Origin: SZUA-442 sp963759175
Lineage (GTDB): Bacteria; Actinomycetota; Acidimicrobiia; Spongiisociales; UBA5794
Reading direction: 5' to 3'
Assembly: GCA_963759175.1 (NCBI GenBank)
Contig: CAVWXP010000007.1
Span: 186,001 to 250,000, forward strand
DNA: 64,000 bases
How positions within the stretch are numbered: position 1 is the stretch's first letter; every line of letters begins with the position of its first letter. Below are positions 27,019 through 33,934 of this stretch, in pieces. Both the position numbers and the translations under genes were made by a program. Below the pieces are notes generated by a model, which saw only the letters and a list, made by a program, of their open reading frames with translations, ran no database searches and was not told the origin of the DNA.

Positions 27019-27378
27019 TCACCGTTCGGTCCGCATGACGGCGCGGGCTGACAGTTCGACCGGGAAGCCTCCGAGGAGAGGGGCGGCGACACGATGGCGC
27101 AGCGAGACCTGCACCGTCGTCGGTTCGCCGATCGCCGCCGGCCGCGAGACCGAGACCCGCGCCCTCGACCCGGCTTCACCGAGGGCGCTCCGCACCGCCG
27201 CAACGGCCCGGCTCGTTTCTGGCGACGCCGCGGACTGCCGCGCCCCCTCCCGTGCGGCCATCACGAGCTGGATCTCGGCCCGTGCCACCACCGCGACCTC
27301 GGCGATCCCGACGACGAGCAGCAGGAGCAGGGGCACGACGAGGGCGAACTCCACGACGGCGCTGCCCCTGTCCGACAT
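27019..27378 (-). CDS. tadE: TadE-family pilus assembly protein
   Basis: 119 residues from the ATG at 27378 (MSDRGSAVVEFALVVPLLLL). The GSAVVEFALV motif is the prepilin-like TadE signature: basic leader, Gly, then Glu at +5 of the hydrophobic segment. The product is a minor pseudopilin of Flp/Tad pili. The ATG overlaps the stop codon of a pilin remnant (GCTGATG at 27376-27382). The pilin gene itself now lies 6.6 kb upstream because of the inserted element, so tadE has lost its native translational coupling. Confidence 0.88.
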   Translation of the reverse strand: MSDRGSAVVEFALVVPLLLLLVVGIAEVAVVARAEIQLVMAAREGARQSAASPETSRAVAAVRSALGEAGSRARVSVSRPAAIGEPTTVQVSLRHRVAAPLLGGFPVELSARAVMRTER

Positions 27379-27389
27379 CAGCCGACGCC

Positions 27390-27407
27390 ATCGGCAACGG
27401 AGATCAC
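27390..27407. repeat. Attachment-site repeat, left end of element (attL-like)
   Basis: ATCGGCAACGGAGATCAC. Matches 34001-34018 at 16 of 18 positions (27391-27404 identical to 34002-34015). On the minus strand it reads GTGATCTCCGTTGCCGAT and continues GGCGTCGGCTGATG, i.e. codons VISVADGVG, stop, and the tadE ATG: the original pilin end. Confidence 0.8.
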
Positions 27408-27650
27408 CTCTAGAAGCGGATTCTCGTAGAAGACCTTCAGCTCGCTGCGTCGTCCGCCACCCGCTCATAATGCGGGATATGGGCGGCACGATTAATCCAA
27501 GGCATATACCGAGCCTGTTTGGGACATGGATGGGTACGCTTGTGGTGGCGGCGCTGGACGAGAGATCTTGGTACGTCTGGTCGGGTCGCTCCCTGTACGT
27601 TGGAAAAGTACCAGTCCTCTATGAGTGCTGCGGTAACCTGCATGCGGCGT

Positions 27651-27898
27651 TTACAACCGTTGGTCGTACCAGGCCCAGACCTCACCGACCGCCAGATCGG
27701 AGTAGCCATCTGCCATGTAGCCGGGTACCCGCTCGTCGCAGTGGGTCAACGCATACGGCCGGAGCGATGCTCCGGGCGGAGTAACAGTCTCGACTGCAAT
27801 ATCTCCGAGAGGAGCGGAGGAGAGGCCGAGGCGCAACCGCCGAGAAGCGTGAGCGTCATGAGAGACGAAACGATCGCCCTGGCGCGTCCCCTGTCCAT
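27651..27898 (-). pseudogene. Small lipoprotein gene, probably frameshifted
   Basis: From ATG 27898 the frame gives a clear lipoprotein signal (basic start, SLMTLTLLGGC). In the neighbouring frame a coherent tail follows, GDIAVETVTPPG ... YMADGYSDLAVGEVWAWYDQ, with a stop at 27651. Adding one base between about 27800 and 27840 joins both into about 82 residues. A conserved 18-bp element also found before the next gene lies 22 bases upstream of the ATG, which supports a real gene. Function unknown. Confidence 0.45.
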
Positions 27899-27920
27899 AA
27901 GCCGGAGCCTATCTTGACGG

Positions 27921-27938
27921 CGCATATCGGCACGTATG
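27921..27938 (-). promoter_or_regulatory. Repeated upstream element, copy 1
   Basis: Minus strand: CATACGTGCCGATATGCG, 22 bases before the lipoprotein ATG (27898). It matches the copy at 28306-28323 in 17 of 18 positions. The core CATAt/c...ATATG is an imperfect inverted repeat, so it may be an operator or part of a promoter. Confidence 0.5.
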
Positions 27939-27943
27939 CGTGG

Positions 27944-28285
27944 TTAGGCGGGTGGTGCCTCGGCTCGCCCATCGCCCTCGTCCGGGGGCTGACTCCGAGG
28001 CTCACGGACCCCCGTGGGTGGGTTCTCTGGCCTGCCACGGAACACGGTGATGCCGGTGCGCTCAAACAGGTGCATGCCGATCGTTGACACCTGGGCGGCA
28101 ACAGGAAGTGTGTTGACCAACCCAATCGGCAGTCCAATAGGTTGCTCCGAATGACACTCCGGGCACGACGACCACACACCAATGAACGCGTCAGCGAGCG
28201 GACTCGATTCCTCCCGCAGCATGAGGTACGCCGGTCCGTCGGAGTTGTGGCAAACGCTGCATTCCCATTCCAGCGAATCGGTCAT
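27944..28285 (-). CDS. Zinc-ribbon-like hypothetical protein
   Basis: 113 residues from the ATG at 28285. Residues 8-11 (CSVC) and about 39-42 (CPEC) form two CxxC pairs 28 residues apart, a likely zinc ribbon. The middle (PIGLPIGLVNTLPVAAQVS) is weakly hydrophobic and the C-terminus is Pro/Arg-rich and probably disordered. No family recognised. It lies inside the integrated element and carries the repeated 18-bp element 20 bases before its start. Confidence 0.6.
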   Translation of the reverse strand: MTDSLEWECSVCHNSDGPAYLMLREESSPLADAFIGVWSSCPECHSEQPIGLPIGLVNTLPVAAQVSTIGMHLFERTGITVFRGRPENPPTGVREPRSQPPDEGDGRAEAPPA

Positions 28286-28305
28286 CTCACAACAGTACCG
28301 ATGCA

Positions 28306-28323
28306 CGCATATCGGCACATATG
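28306..28323 (-). promoter_or_regulatory. Repeated upstream element, copy 2
   Basis: Minus strand: CATATGTGCCGATATGCG, 20 bases before the ATG of the zinc-ribbon gene (28285). The CATAT...ATATG arms are a perfect 5-bp inverted repeat here. Its equal spacing to two start codons suggests a shared promoter or operator. Confidence 0.5.
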
Positions 28324-28554
28324 GGCGCCGCACTCGGGTGACCGAGCCGCCGCTCATCTGTCGCATGCTTGGGTCAGGTCCTTCGGCCGGGATCCCGACG
28401 CAAGCTCCGCACACCGAGAGGCGGTCCGCGCTGTCGAGGCGATCGGCAAACCCATCATCAGCCCCGACAACCCGCGGGCAACCCTCGGGACGATGATTCG
28501 AGATATCGAACAAGCGCCCCAGAAGGCGCTGGGGGCCTTTCGATGGTCGCATCT

Positions 28555-29227
28555 TCAACAACCGGCCGCCGCGATCACCGCACGACCGGCAGGCGAGCGT
28601 TTGGCGTCCCTCACCCGGTCGTCAGCCGGGGACCCCGCCGAGGCAGCAGACCCCCAAACCGAGAACTTCCGGGTGACCGTATCGCCGATGATGAGGCCCC
28701 CTCCGTCAAGACTGGTTCCGTCGGCTCTCCAGAACAGGCAGAGACCCTCAGCGCCGGGAGCATCGATTCTCGCTGCGTACACCGTGAAGTCTCCGCCTGC
28801 GCTGTAGGCGCTGCTCGCGGAGAGAAGGACGTAGTCCCCGGACCCCGTCCAGTTCTCGCCGAGGAGCACCCGCTGGACCTCCCCTGATCGCGCTCGATGT
28901 GGAGACGTTCGAGGACGACGAACCCGAAGAGGACGAGCCTGACGAATCATCGCCGAGCCACGAGGCGACGAAGGATGCAACGAGAAACAGGCCAAGGACA
29001 CCAAGGAAGACCTTCATCCCGGTTCCGAGGCGCGCCGCTTGGCGCGGACTTGGTGCCGGAGAGGGGAGAGGGTTGTCGGGCTGGCTTGCTGGAACCTCGG
29101 TCGGCGTCTGGTCGACGGCGAAGGAGTCGAGAAGGGCGCGGCGCTTCTCGTCGTACTCAGCCTCGGTGATGAGTCCGTCGTCGTATAGACCTTTGAGCTT
29201 GCGCAAGCGATCTTCGATGTCCGACAT
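28555..29227 (-). pseudogene. SHOCT-domain membrane protein, one frameshift
   Basis: From the ATG at 29227: residues 1-30 form a SHOCT domain (LRKLKGLYDDGLITEAEYDE), then a Pro-rich linker, one transmembrane helix (VFLGVLGLFLVASFVASWLG) and a Ser/Gly linker. The rest is in the next frame: a beta-rich outer domain with GENWTGSGDYVLLSAS and GLCLFWRADGTSLDGGG. Dropping one base from the CCCC run at 28881-28884 joins them (SSAIREVQRVLLGENW) into about 223 residues. SHOCT domains are short oligomerising helical hairpins, often at the ends of membrane proteins. Probably a functional cargo gene of the element with a sequence error. Confidence 0.65.
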
Positions 29228-29298
29228 TGCCCTCCCCACAACGTACCCGCGACTGTAGCTAGGTAGGGTGATCGCGTCCGCGACAGCGAGGTGGTCGG

Positions 29299-29982
29299 GT
29301 GAGTTGGCTTAGGGATCGCAAGCAGCGCAAGGAATACGAGAAGGCGAAGGCGGACTACGACTGGAGCCTCGTGTCGTGGGAGGCGCTCGTCGACGAAGTC
29401 GACACGATGCTCTACGCCGCCGAGAACCTCGACGCCCTCTTCGAGACGACTGCCGAGTCGGGAGCGTCAATCCGACTCAACAGCGGGGAGAACCTCGTCG
29501 TCCACGTCGCCAACTGCGTCCTCATCGAGCCGCGCAGCGGGGGTGGGTCCTATCAAGGTGGCTCGACAGGCGTCTCCTTCCGAGTCGCCAAGGGCGTCCG
29601 CTTCCGAGTCGGCCAGCACAAGGGCACCTTCGTCGCGAACCCCGAGGTCAACAAGGTGATCGACGACGGAGGCGACATCTACGTCACGGATCAGAGAGTG
29701 ATCTACTCGTCGACCTCGCGAAACCGTGAGTGGAAGTACGGGAGCCTTCTCAACGTCATGCACGACCCCAGCGGGATCACCTACATGCAGGTGTCAAACC
29801 GGCAGAAGGTCTCAGGCTTCGGATACGGCCAAGGGATCGCCGATCAAGTCCGCAACCGAATCACCCTTGCGCTTGCGATCTACGACGACGAAGTCGACCA
29901 TCTCGTCGAGGACCTTCGGGAACAGCGCGACGAACTCTCCTCGGCTAAGCCCGAGCCTCCTGCGCCTCCGGCGCTCCCGTAG
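29299..29982 (+). CDS. PH-like-domain protein of unknown function
   Basis: 227 residues from the GTG at 29299, preceded by GAGGTGG. A charged helical N-terminus (about 1-45) leads to a beta-rich middle: LNSGENLVVHVANCVLI, FRVAKGVRFRVGQHKGTFV, then GDIYVTDQRVIYSS and REWKYGSLLNVMHD, the strand-turn pattern of bacterial PH/GRAM-like domains. A C-terminal helix and Pro-rich tail follow. No signal or membrane segment, so it should be cytoplasmic. The only complete plus-strand gene of the element, it ends nine bases before a terminator hairpin and is divergent from the SHOCT gene. Confidence 0.65.
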   Translation: MSWLRDRKQRKEYEKAKADYDWSLVSWEALVDEVDTMLYAAENLDALFETTAESGASIRLNSGENLVVHVANCVLIEPRSGGGSYQGGSTGVSFRVAKGVRFRVGQHKGTFVANPEVNKVIDDGGDIYVTDQRVIYSSTSRNREWKYGSLLNVMHDPSGITYMQVSNRQKVSGFGYGQGIADQVRNRITLALAIYDDEVDHLVEDLREQRDELSSAKPEPPAPPALP

Positions 29983-29990
29983 TCGACAAT

Positions 29991-30028
29991 GAAGCCCCCG
30001 GGGTGGAGCGACTTTCCCCGAGGGCTTC
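29991..30028. terminator. Hairpin terminator 1
   Basis: GAAGCCC at 29991-29997 pairs with GGGCTTC at 30022-30028, extended inside by CCGGGG/CCCCG-type pairing. It lies nine bases after the stop of the PH-like gene, between convergent genes. Confidence 0.7.
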
Positions 30029-30063
30029 GGCGCGTCCGGGCCTCCGATTTCTCACCGCCAACA

Positions 30064-30102
30064 CGACAAAGCCCCCGCTCCCCCAGAGCGAGGGCTTCGT
30101 CG
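30064..30102. terminator. Hairpin terminator 2 (probably bidirectional)
   Basis: CGACAAAGCCCCCGCTC pairs with GAGCGAGGGCTTCGTCG across a short loop, giving about 15 pairs. It faces the minus-strand ORF run ending at 30159 and the plus-strand gene ending at 29982. Its stem shares AAGCCC/GGGCTT with terminator 1. Confidence 0.8.
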
Positions 30103-30158
30103 TTGCGGCAAGGCGAGGCCACCGACGGAGGAGAAACCGGATGGCCCCGGCCGAGGCC

Positions 30159-30495
30159 TCAGCCGATGACTTGCTGGTAGCGCCTGAGAAGCTCGGGGTC
30201 CTTCTGGACGGCTCGGTAGCCTCTCATGTAGGCCGCCTGACACGACCAGACCGTCCGACCTTCGATGCGCGCCAGTGGCTCCCACGCATAGGTCACTCGC
30301 TCGCACCGAGGCTCGCAGACCTCGCAGGGATGGTCTTTGGTGAACTCACGACGCCGACGCATCCGGTAGCTGGCCGGGTCCGACTTCGTGCGCTTGCGCT
30401 CATCGCGCTCGACGGTCAGCGATGCGCCGACGCTCACGAGCGATCTGGTCTTTGAGGGAGTTCTTCGGCGGGGTCGTGAAGTTGCGAGTGGTCAT
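30159..30495 (-). pseudogene. Small Cys-motif protein, one frameshift
   Basis: ATG at 30495 with a textbook ribosome site (AAAGGAGG, seven bases upstream). The first frame gives about 31 residues (NFTTPPKNSLKDQIARERRR) and stops; the adjacent frame continues RKRTKSDPASYRMRRRREF, then CEVCEPRC and a second half WEPLARIEGRTVWSC to a stop at 30159. Total length implies one extra base near 30413 and a product of about 111 residues. The Cys spacing hints at a zinc-binding treble-clef or HNH-like fold, but no catalytic His is evident. It is the last gene of the element's minus-strand run and faces terminator 2. Confidence 0.55.
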
Positions 30496-30674
30496 TGGGA
30501 TACCTCCTTTCGTGTTGCGCGATGCGCTTCTAGTTGTGCCCGGATCGTCCGGTTGATGAACTCGACTATGGGGTCCCCGACCTCGATGGCGACCCGGGTC
30601 CGCTTCGCTCGGGCGTGATAGCGCTTGAGCGCTTATTCCTCCGTGAGTTCATGGTCTCGCTTGCCTCGGCTCAC
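30492..30674 (-). pseudogene. Small ORF interrupted by an in-frame TAA
   Basis: GTG at 30674 after AGGAGGAAGG. Frame: SRGKRDHELTEE, TAA at 30633-30635, then ALKRYHARAKRTRVAIEVGD and onward to a TGA at 30492-30494 that overlaps the next ATG. Both halves look coding and in one frame (60 residues without the stop). A single C-to-T change in CAA (Gln) would explain it. Confidence 0.45.
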
Positions 30675-30855
30675 TCCCTTCCTCCTCGATGTAGGTGATG
30701 ATCGTGTGGGCGTCCGTGTGGTCGATGCCGACGATGTTGAGGGCGTCCACCCCCAGCCGGGTTGCTGCGCCGAAGGCCCCGAGACGGCGGTCGAGCGGCA
30801 AGCTCACACGCTTCCGCCTACCGCCTCCTCGGACATCATTGGGGTCGCCCGCCAT
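30649..30855 (-). CDS. Hypothetical small protein
   Basis: 68 residues, ATG at 30855 without a clear ribosome site. RRKRVSLPLDRRLGAFGAA and DALNIVGIDHTDAHTIITYI look coding, and the 3' end overlaps the next small gene. Upstream in the same frame an apparent N-terminal extension (HVYAIDLGR, stop, ACTAC) suggests the gene once began farther up and has lost its start to a stop codon. No family recognised. Confidence 0.4.
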   Translation of the reverse strand: MAGDPNDVRGGGRRKRVSLPLDRRLGAFGAATRLGVDALNIVGIDHTDAHTIITYIEEEGSEPRQARP

Positions 30856-30937
30856 GCACGCGGTACACGCTTACCGACCGAGGTCGATGGCGTAGACGTG
30901 CGTCCCGTGACCGGGTGCGAGTGACACCACCGAGGCT

Positions 30938-31183
30938 TCACTGAGTCGCCTCAGGACGGTTCGTGATCTGGGCGTAGATGATCGCCTTGATGCGATTGAC
31001 TACGGCCACGAGGGCCGCCACACGCTCGTAGCTCTCCTGCCCGGTCGTGTCGGTCTCACAATAGCGATACGGCTCGGCGTTCGGGTCTCACTCGCGCTTG
31101 GCGACCTCGGGGGCGAACTCAGGTTGCCGCTGAGCGCCGTCCGCTTCGTCCTTGATTTCTTGAGGGTCGTACCACGTCGTCAA
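30938..31183 (-). pseudogene. Small ORF interrupted by an in-frame TGA
   Basis: TTG at 31183, overlapping the previous stop as TTGA. TTWYDPQEIKDEADGAQRQ, up to AKRE, then TGA at 31088-31090, then in the same frame DPNAEPYRYCETDTTGQES and YERVAALVAVVNRIKAIIYA to a stop at 30938. The second half is clearly protein-like. TGG (Trp) to TGA is the simplest history. Confidence 0.4.
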
Positions 31184-31490
31184 ATGCTTCGTACCTCCGG
31201 AGGCCTCAGCCCCATCCCGTACTTGCGTCGATTGCGCCTGCGGTAGACAGCGACCTCGCACTCCTGCCGCTCCGTGTAGAGCCACTTACATTGGCGCTCA
31301 AGCTCGTCGTACCGCTTCTCGTCTGCCCGACATCGAAAGCGAGGAGCCTCCGCCTCGGGCCTCCGAGGTAGAGCGCCTCGGCCGCTGCCTCGACTGCGGC
31401 CAAGAGCCGATCGAGTTCTTCGAGCCTCCGCTGGCTGTAGCGCCACCGCCCGTAGCTGGGGAGCTTCGTGTAGATCCTCGTCGTCGTCAT
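31180..31490 (-). pseudogene. Basic coiled-coil-like small protein, one frameshift
   Basis: ATG at 31490: MTTTRIYTKLPSYGRWRYSQ, then a helical stretch LEELDRLLAAVEAAAEALYL. The reading then needs one more base in the GGG run at 31357-31359 (CCC on this strand) to continue as GGPEAEAPRFRCRADEKRYD and ECEVAVYRRRNRRKYG to the stop at 31180. Restored length about 103 residues. No family recognised. It is part of the overlapping small-ORF run of the element. Confidence 0.5.
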
Positions 31491-31554
31491 GTTGATGGGG
31501 AGAGTGGTCGGGGAGGGACGAGGAGCAGCGCTTGACTCTCGTCCCTCCATGGGA

Positions 31555-31731
31555 CTACTTGGCCGCCGACTTCTGCGTCGTGGCCTTCGCTGCGTTGCCT
31601 TGGTCGAGGCCTGCCTGTCCGGTCGAAGCCTTGAGGGCCTCGGTGTTGATGTGCTTGCGCGCAGCGGCGCGGCCGTCATCCCCGAGGTTCTCATCTCGGT
31701 AGTTGATCGAGTTCGGGTTCGTCTTGCTCAT
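31555..31731 (-). CDS. Hypothetical 58-residue protein
   Basis: ATG at 31731 overlaps the stop of the 81-residue gene as ATGA. SKTNPNSINYRDENLGDDGR, then AAARKHINTEALKASTGQAG and a Lys/Ala-rich tail. Polar, with no membrane segment. Such small coupled genes are typical of phage structural or accessory modules. Function unknown. Confidence 0.55.
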   Translation of the reverse strand: MSKTNPNSINYRDENLGDDGRAAARKHINTEALKASTGQAGLDQGNAAKATTQKSAAK

Positions 31732-31973
31732 TCTTCGCCTCCATGGCGTTCGTTGCCGCCGAGCGCCTTCATGGCTGCGGCGATTCGTTTCTCGTACTCA
31801 GCGGCCATCTCGTCCTTGACGACGGCCTCGGCCTGCTTGCGGAGCGCTTGCTCCTCAATGACCGACATCGACGGAGACCCCGACCCGGTGAGCCTGTCAC
31901 CGAGCCGCTGCCGCCACTCCTCTCGCTCCGCGACCAAGTCGGCGAATGTCACCTTCGGGCGTCCTTCCGGCAT
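31728..31973 (-). CDS. Hypothetical 81-residue helical protein
   Basis: ATG at 31973, three bases after the stop of the 270-residue gene and overlapping the next start by four bases. VTFADLVAEREEWRQRLGDR and IEEQALRKQAEAVVKDEMAA are strongly helical and charged, predicting a coiled coil. No family recognised; translational coupling ties it to its neighbours. Confidence 0.6.
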   Translation of the reverse strand: MPEGRPKVTFADLVAEREEWRQRLGDRLTGSGSPSMSVIEEQALRKQAEAVVKDEMAAEYEKRIAAAMKALGGNERHGGEE

Positions 31974-31976
31974 CCG

Positions 31977-32789
31977 TCAGACCTCCACCATCTCTGGCCT
32001 CGGGTTGCGGTACTTGGCCGCCTCCTGCGCCTCGGCAGCGAACCCCTCGCGCTCGGCTTCGATCTGGGCCTCGACCGCAGCGGCCGCCTTCGCGACCTCC
32101 TCTTGCCGGGCACGGTCCGCCGCCTCGATAGCGGCGAGGGTGGGGAACATCCCAGCGCCAAGCTCATCCTTGATGGCCGCCGACGTCGCCCTCCGCAACC
32201 GGGTCCGGTCGCCCTCGGCCCCACCGACGAAGCTCGCTTGCTCCTCGACGATGATCTTGAGCGCCGACGCCGCCTTCTGCGTCATGACCCGCCACTCGAC
32301 GAACTGGACCGCCAAGAGGTCCCCGGGGGGCGTCATCGAGTTCCAAGCCGCCTGTACCCGGCCCTCGAACTTCGACTCGTCGCCGTACACCGCATCGAGG
32401 AACTCACGCTCAGCAATCTCGTAGGCCTGCTTCAACACCGCCGCCTTGTGGCCGACCTCGTCAAGGTCCACGGGGACGGGAAGGTCGGCCTCGGTGAACG
32501 TGCCAGCCGCCAACGTCGCCGCAGCGTCATGAGCAATCCGGTCCCGGGGCCAGTACGTCATACGGTCCTCGGCGAGGTTCCGCATCCGGCGAGCCTCAGC
32601 CCACTCCTGAGCGAGCGTCAGCACGGCCTTCGCCTTCCGCTTCTCGGAGGACGTCGGCTCCCAGCCATACGCCTCCAGCGCCGGGATCAGCGTCTCGATG
32701 AGCTTGTGGGGACGGACGCGAACCTGCCCGATGTCGCCAGCGTCGAAACGCTCGCGGTCCTCGGGGAGTCGCATGTTGAGTTCTTGCAT
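31977..32789 (-). CDS. Hypothetical 270-residue phage-like protein
   Basis: ATG at 32789 with AAGGAGG about nine bases upstream; the longer frame upstream is not coding-like. Starts MQELNMRLPEDRERFDAGDI. Mostly helical; a long Ala/Glu-rich stretch near the C-terminus (EEVAKAAAAVEAQIEAEREG) predicts a coiled coil, as in scaffold- or tail-type phage proteins, but this is only a resemblance. First gene of the minus-strand run in the element, divergent from the AAA remnant. Confidence 0.6.
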   Translation of the reverse strand: MQELNMRLPEDRERFDAGDIGQVRVRPHKLIETLIPALEAYGWEPTSSEKRKAKAVLTLAQEWAEARRMRNLAEDRMTYWPRDRIAHDAAATLAAGTFTEADLPVPVDLDEVGHKAAVLKQAYEIAEREFLDAVYGDESKFEGRVQAAWNSMTPPGDLLAVQFVEWRVMTQKAASALKIIVEEQASFVGGAEGDRTRLRRATSAAIKDELGAGMFPTLAAIEAADRARQEEVAKAAAAVEAQIEAEREGFAAEAQEAAKYRNPRPEMVEV

Positions 32790-32884
32790 TGGGGGGTACC
32801 TCCTTCGGTTCGTCGCCTTCTCTAGATGGCCTAGGCGAGAAGGTACGCTCCGCGTAATGCGAGGGTTTCTCGGAGGGTCGGGCG

Positions 32885-33697
32885 ATGGGTCTGGACATTG
32901 CAGTAGGGCGTCGGCCAGCGCTGGAGGAACTCGGTGCGAACATGGCCTCGGGGGGCTGTAATAGGCGCACCCACGCGCAATGCGCCCATCCCGCGTCGCC
33001 CGCAGGAGACCTCGAAACGGCTTTGCGCTCGGCTGGGCCGGTTGGCGTATGCCTACGGCTGGGGTGTCGAGCGAGAAGGGGTCTCTCGTGCATCCTAAGG
33101 GGCCTAGAAGCGAGGCACCCCAAGGGATACAGTGTCCCAGCCCACTTCTTCGGATTGGGTCGGCAAATCGCAAACGAGAGCCTCAGAGATCTGTGTGATG
33201 CGCTCGACATGGCGAGCCGGATGTCGGGCGCTGGGACGTACAAAGCTCTGCGGTAGGTACTCGTCTTAGGGAAGGATAAGGAGAATATAGAGGGCGACAC
33301 GAGGCTCCTCGCTGCGGCGAAGGAGAACTGGACCCAGCGGGCAGAGACGCTTCGAGTCAAGCTAGTGCCCGACACGGTCATCTACGTCGACGACGAGGTC
33401 ATAGAGACGGTATGGCTGGAGTGGGAGGAAGTCGCTGTGGGCATCACCTACGAGGACATCTTCGAGGCTGAGTCGGCTGGGTCTGGCGAGGCCAATCAGA
33501 AGTGGTCGAAGACGGCGGCGGCAGAGTTCTTCATCCGGGGCTTCTACGCAGGGTCGCCGACCCACGGTGGGATGGCGTCCGACATCATTCGAGAGGCTTC
33601 GGCGCAAGTCGGCTGCGTGCCCAGGACGGTCTCTCGGGCGGCTGACGAGCTGACCGAGGGCGGTCACATGGAGCGCCACGAGGAGACGAGGCTTTAG
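32885..33697 (+). pseudogene. AAA-type (RepA/AAA_25-like) ATPase remnant with in-frame TAG
   Basis: ATG at 32885 follows GGAGGG by seven bases. The first frame runs to TAG at 33254-33256 and continues without shift to 33697. The later part reads VLVLGKDKENIEGDTRLLAA, KENWT, LRVKL, then EEVAVGITYEDIF and a C-terminal helix-turn-helix-like segment (ASDIIREASAQVGCVPRTVS). This order matches the C-terminal part of RecA-like AAA_25 ATPases of phages and integrated elements. No Walker A motif is found upstream, so the N-terminal half is lost or scrambled. Changing TAG to CAG (Gln) would restore ALRQVLVLGKD. Confidence 0.45.
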
Positions 33698-33934
33698 TCG
33701 GCACTGCGCGGCATCACCATCGAGCAGCTCCTTGGAGGCGACCGTCGCGGAGACCGGCGACCCCTCCCCCGAGGACGCCGCGCTCATCCCCGAAGCAAGA
33801 CCGTGAGGAGCCTCCTCCGTGAGTGCGCCGCAACCCTCGGCGAGCCGGACTCGCTACGGTAGCACACCACCCCTTCCGAGCACGCTCAAGAGTCCTCGAC
33901 AGCCTCGTAGGCCGTCTAGGCATCGAAGTAACGG

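Noticed and set aside
26145..27038. Long plus-strand frame across the aminotransferase end and TadE-like genes
   Set aside because: No motif or ribosome site; composition typical of antisense frames in GC-rich DNA.
27437..27709. 90-codon minus-strand frame near the left end as an integrase fragment
   Set aside because: No Arg-His-Arg-Tyr or serine-recombinase motif is visible and no ribosome site supports it.
30492..33697. Stop-codon reassignment in the element (phage recoding)
   Set aside because: All three stop codons are found inside genes once each and also end intact neighbouring genes, so a changed code does not fit.
33698..33934. Short open frames between the AAA remnant and the right end of the element
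   Set aside because: Pieces such as ITIEQLL and VAETGDPSPEDAAL look protein-like but change frame repeatedly and cannot be assembled into one gene with confidence.
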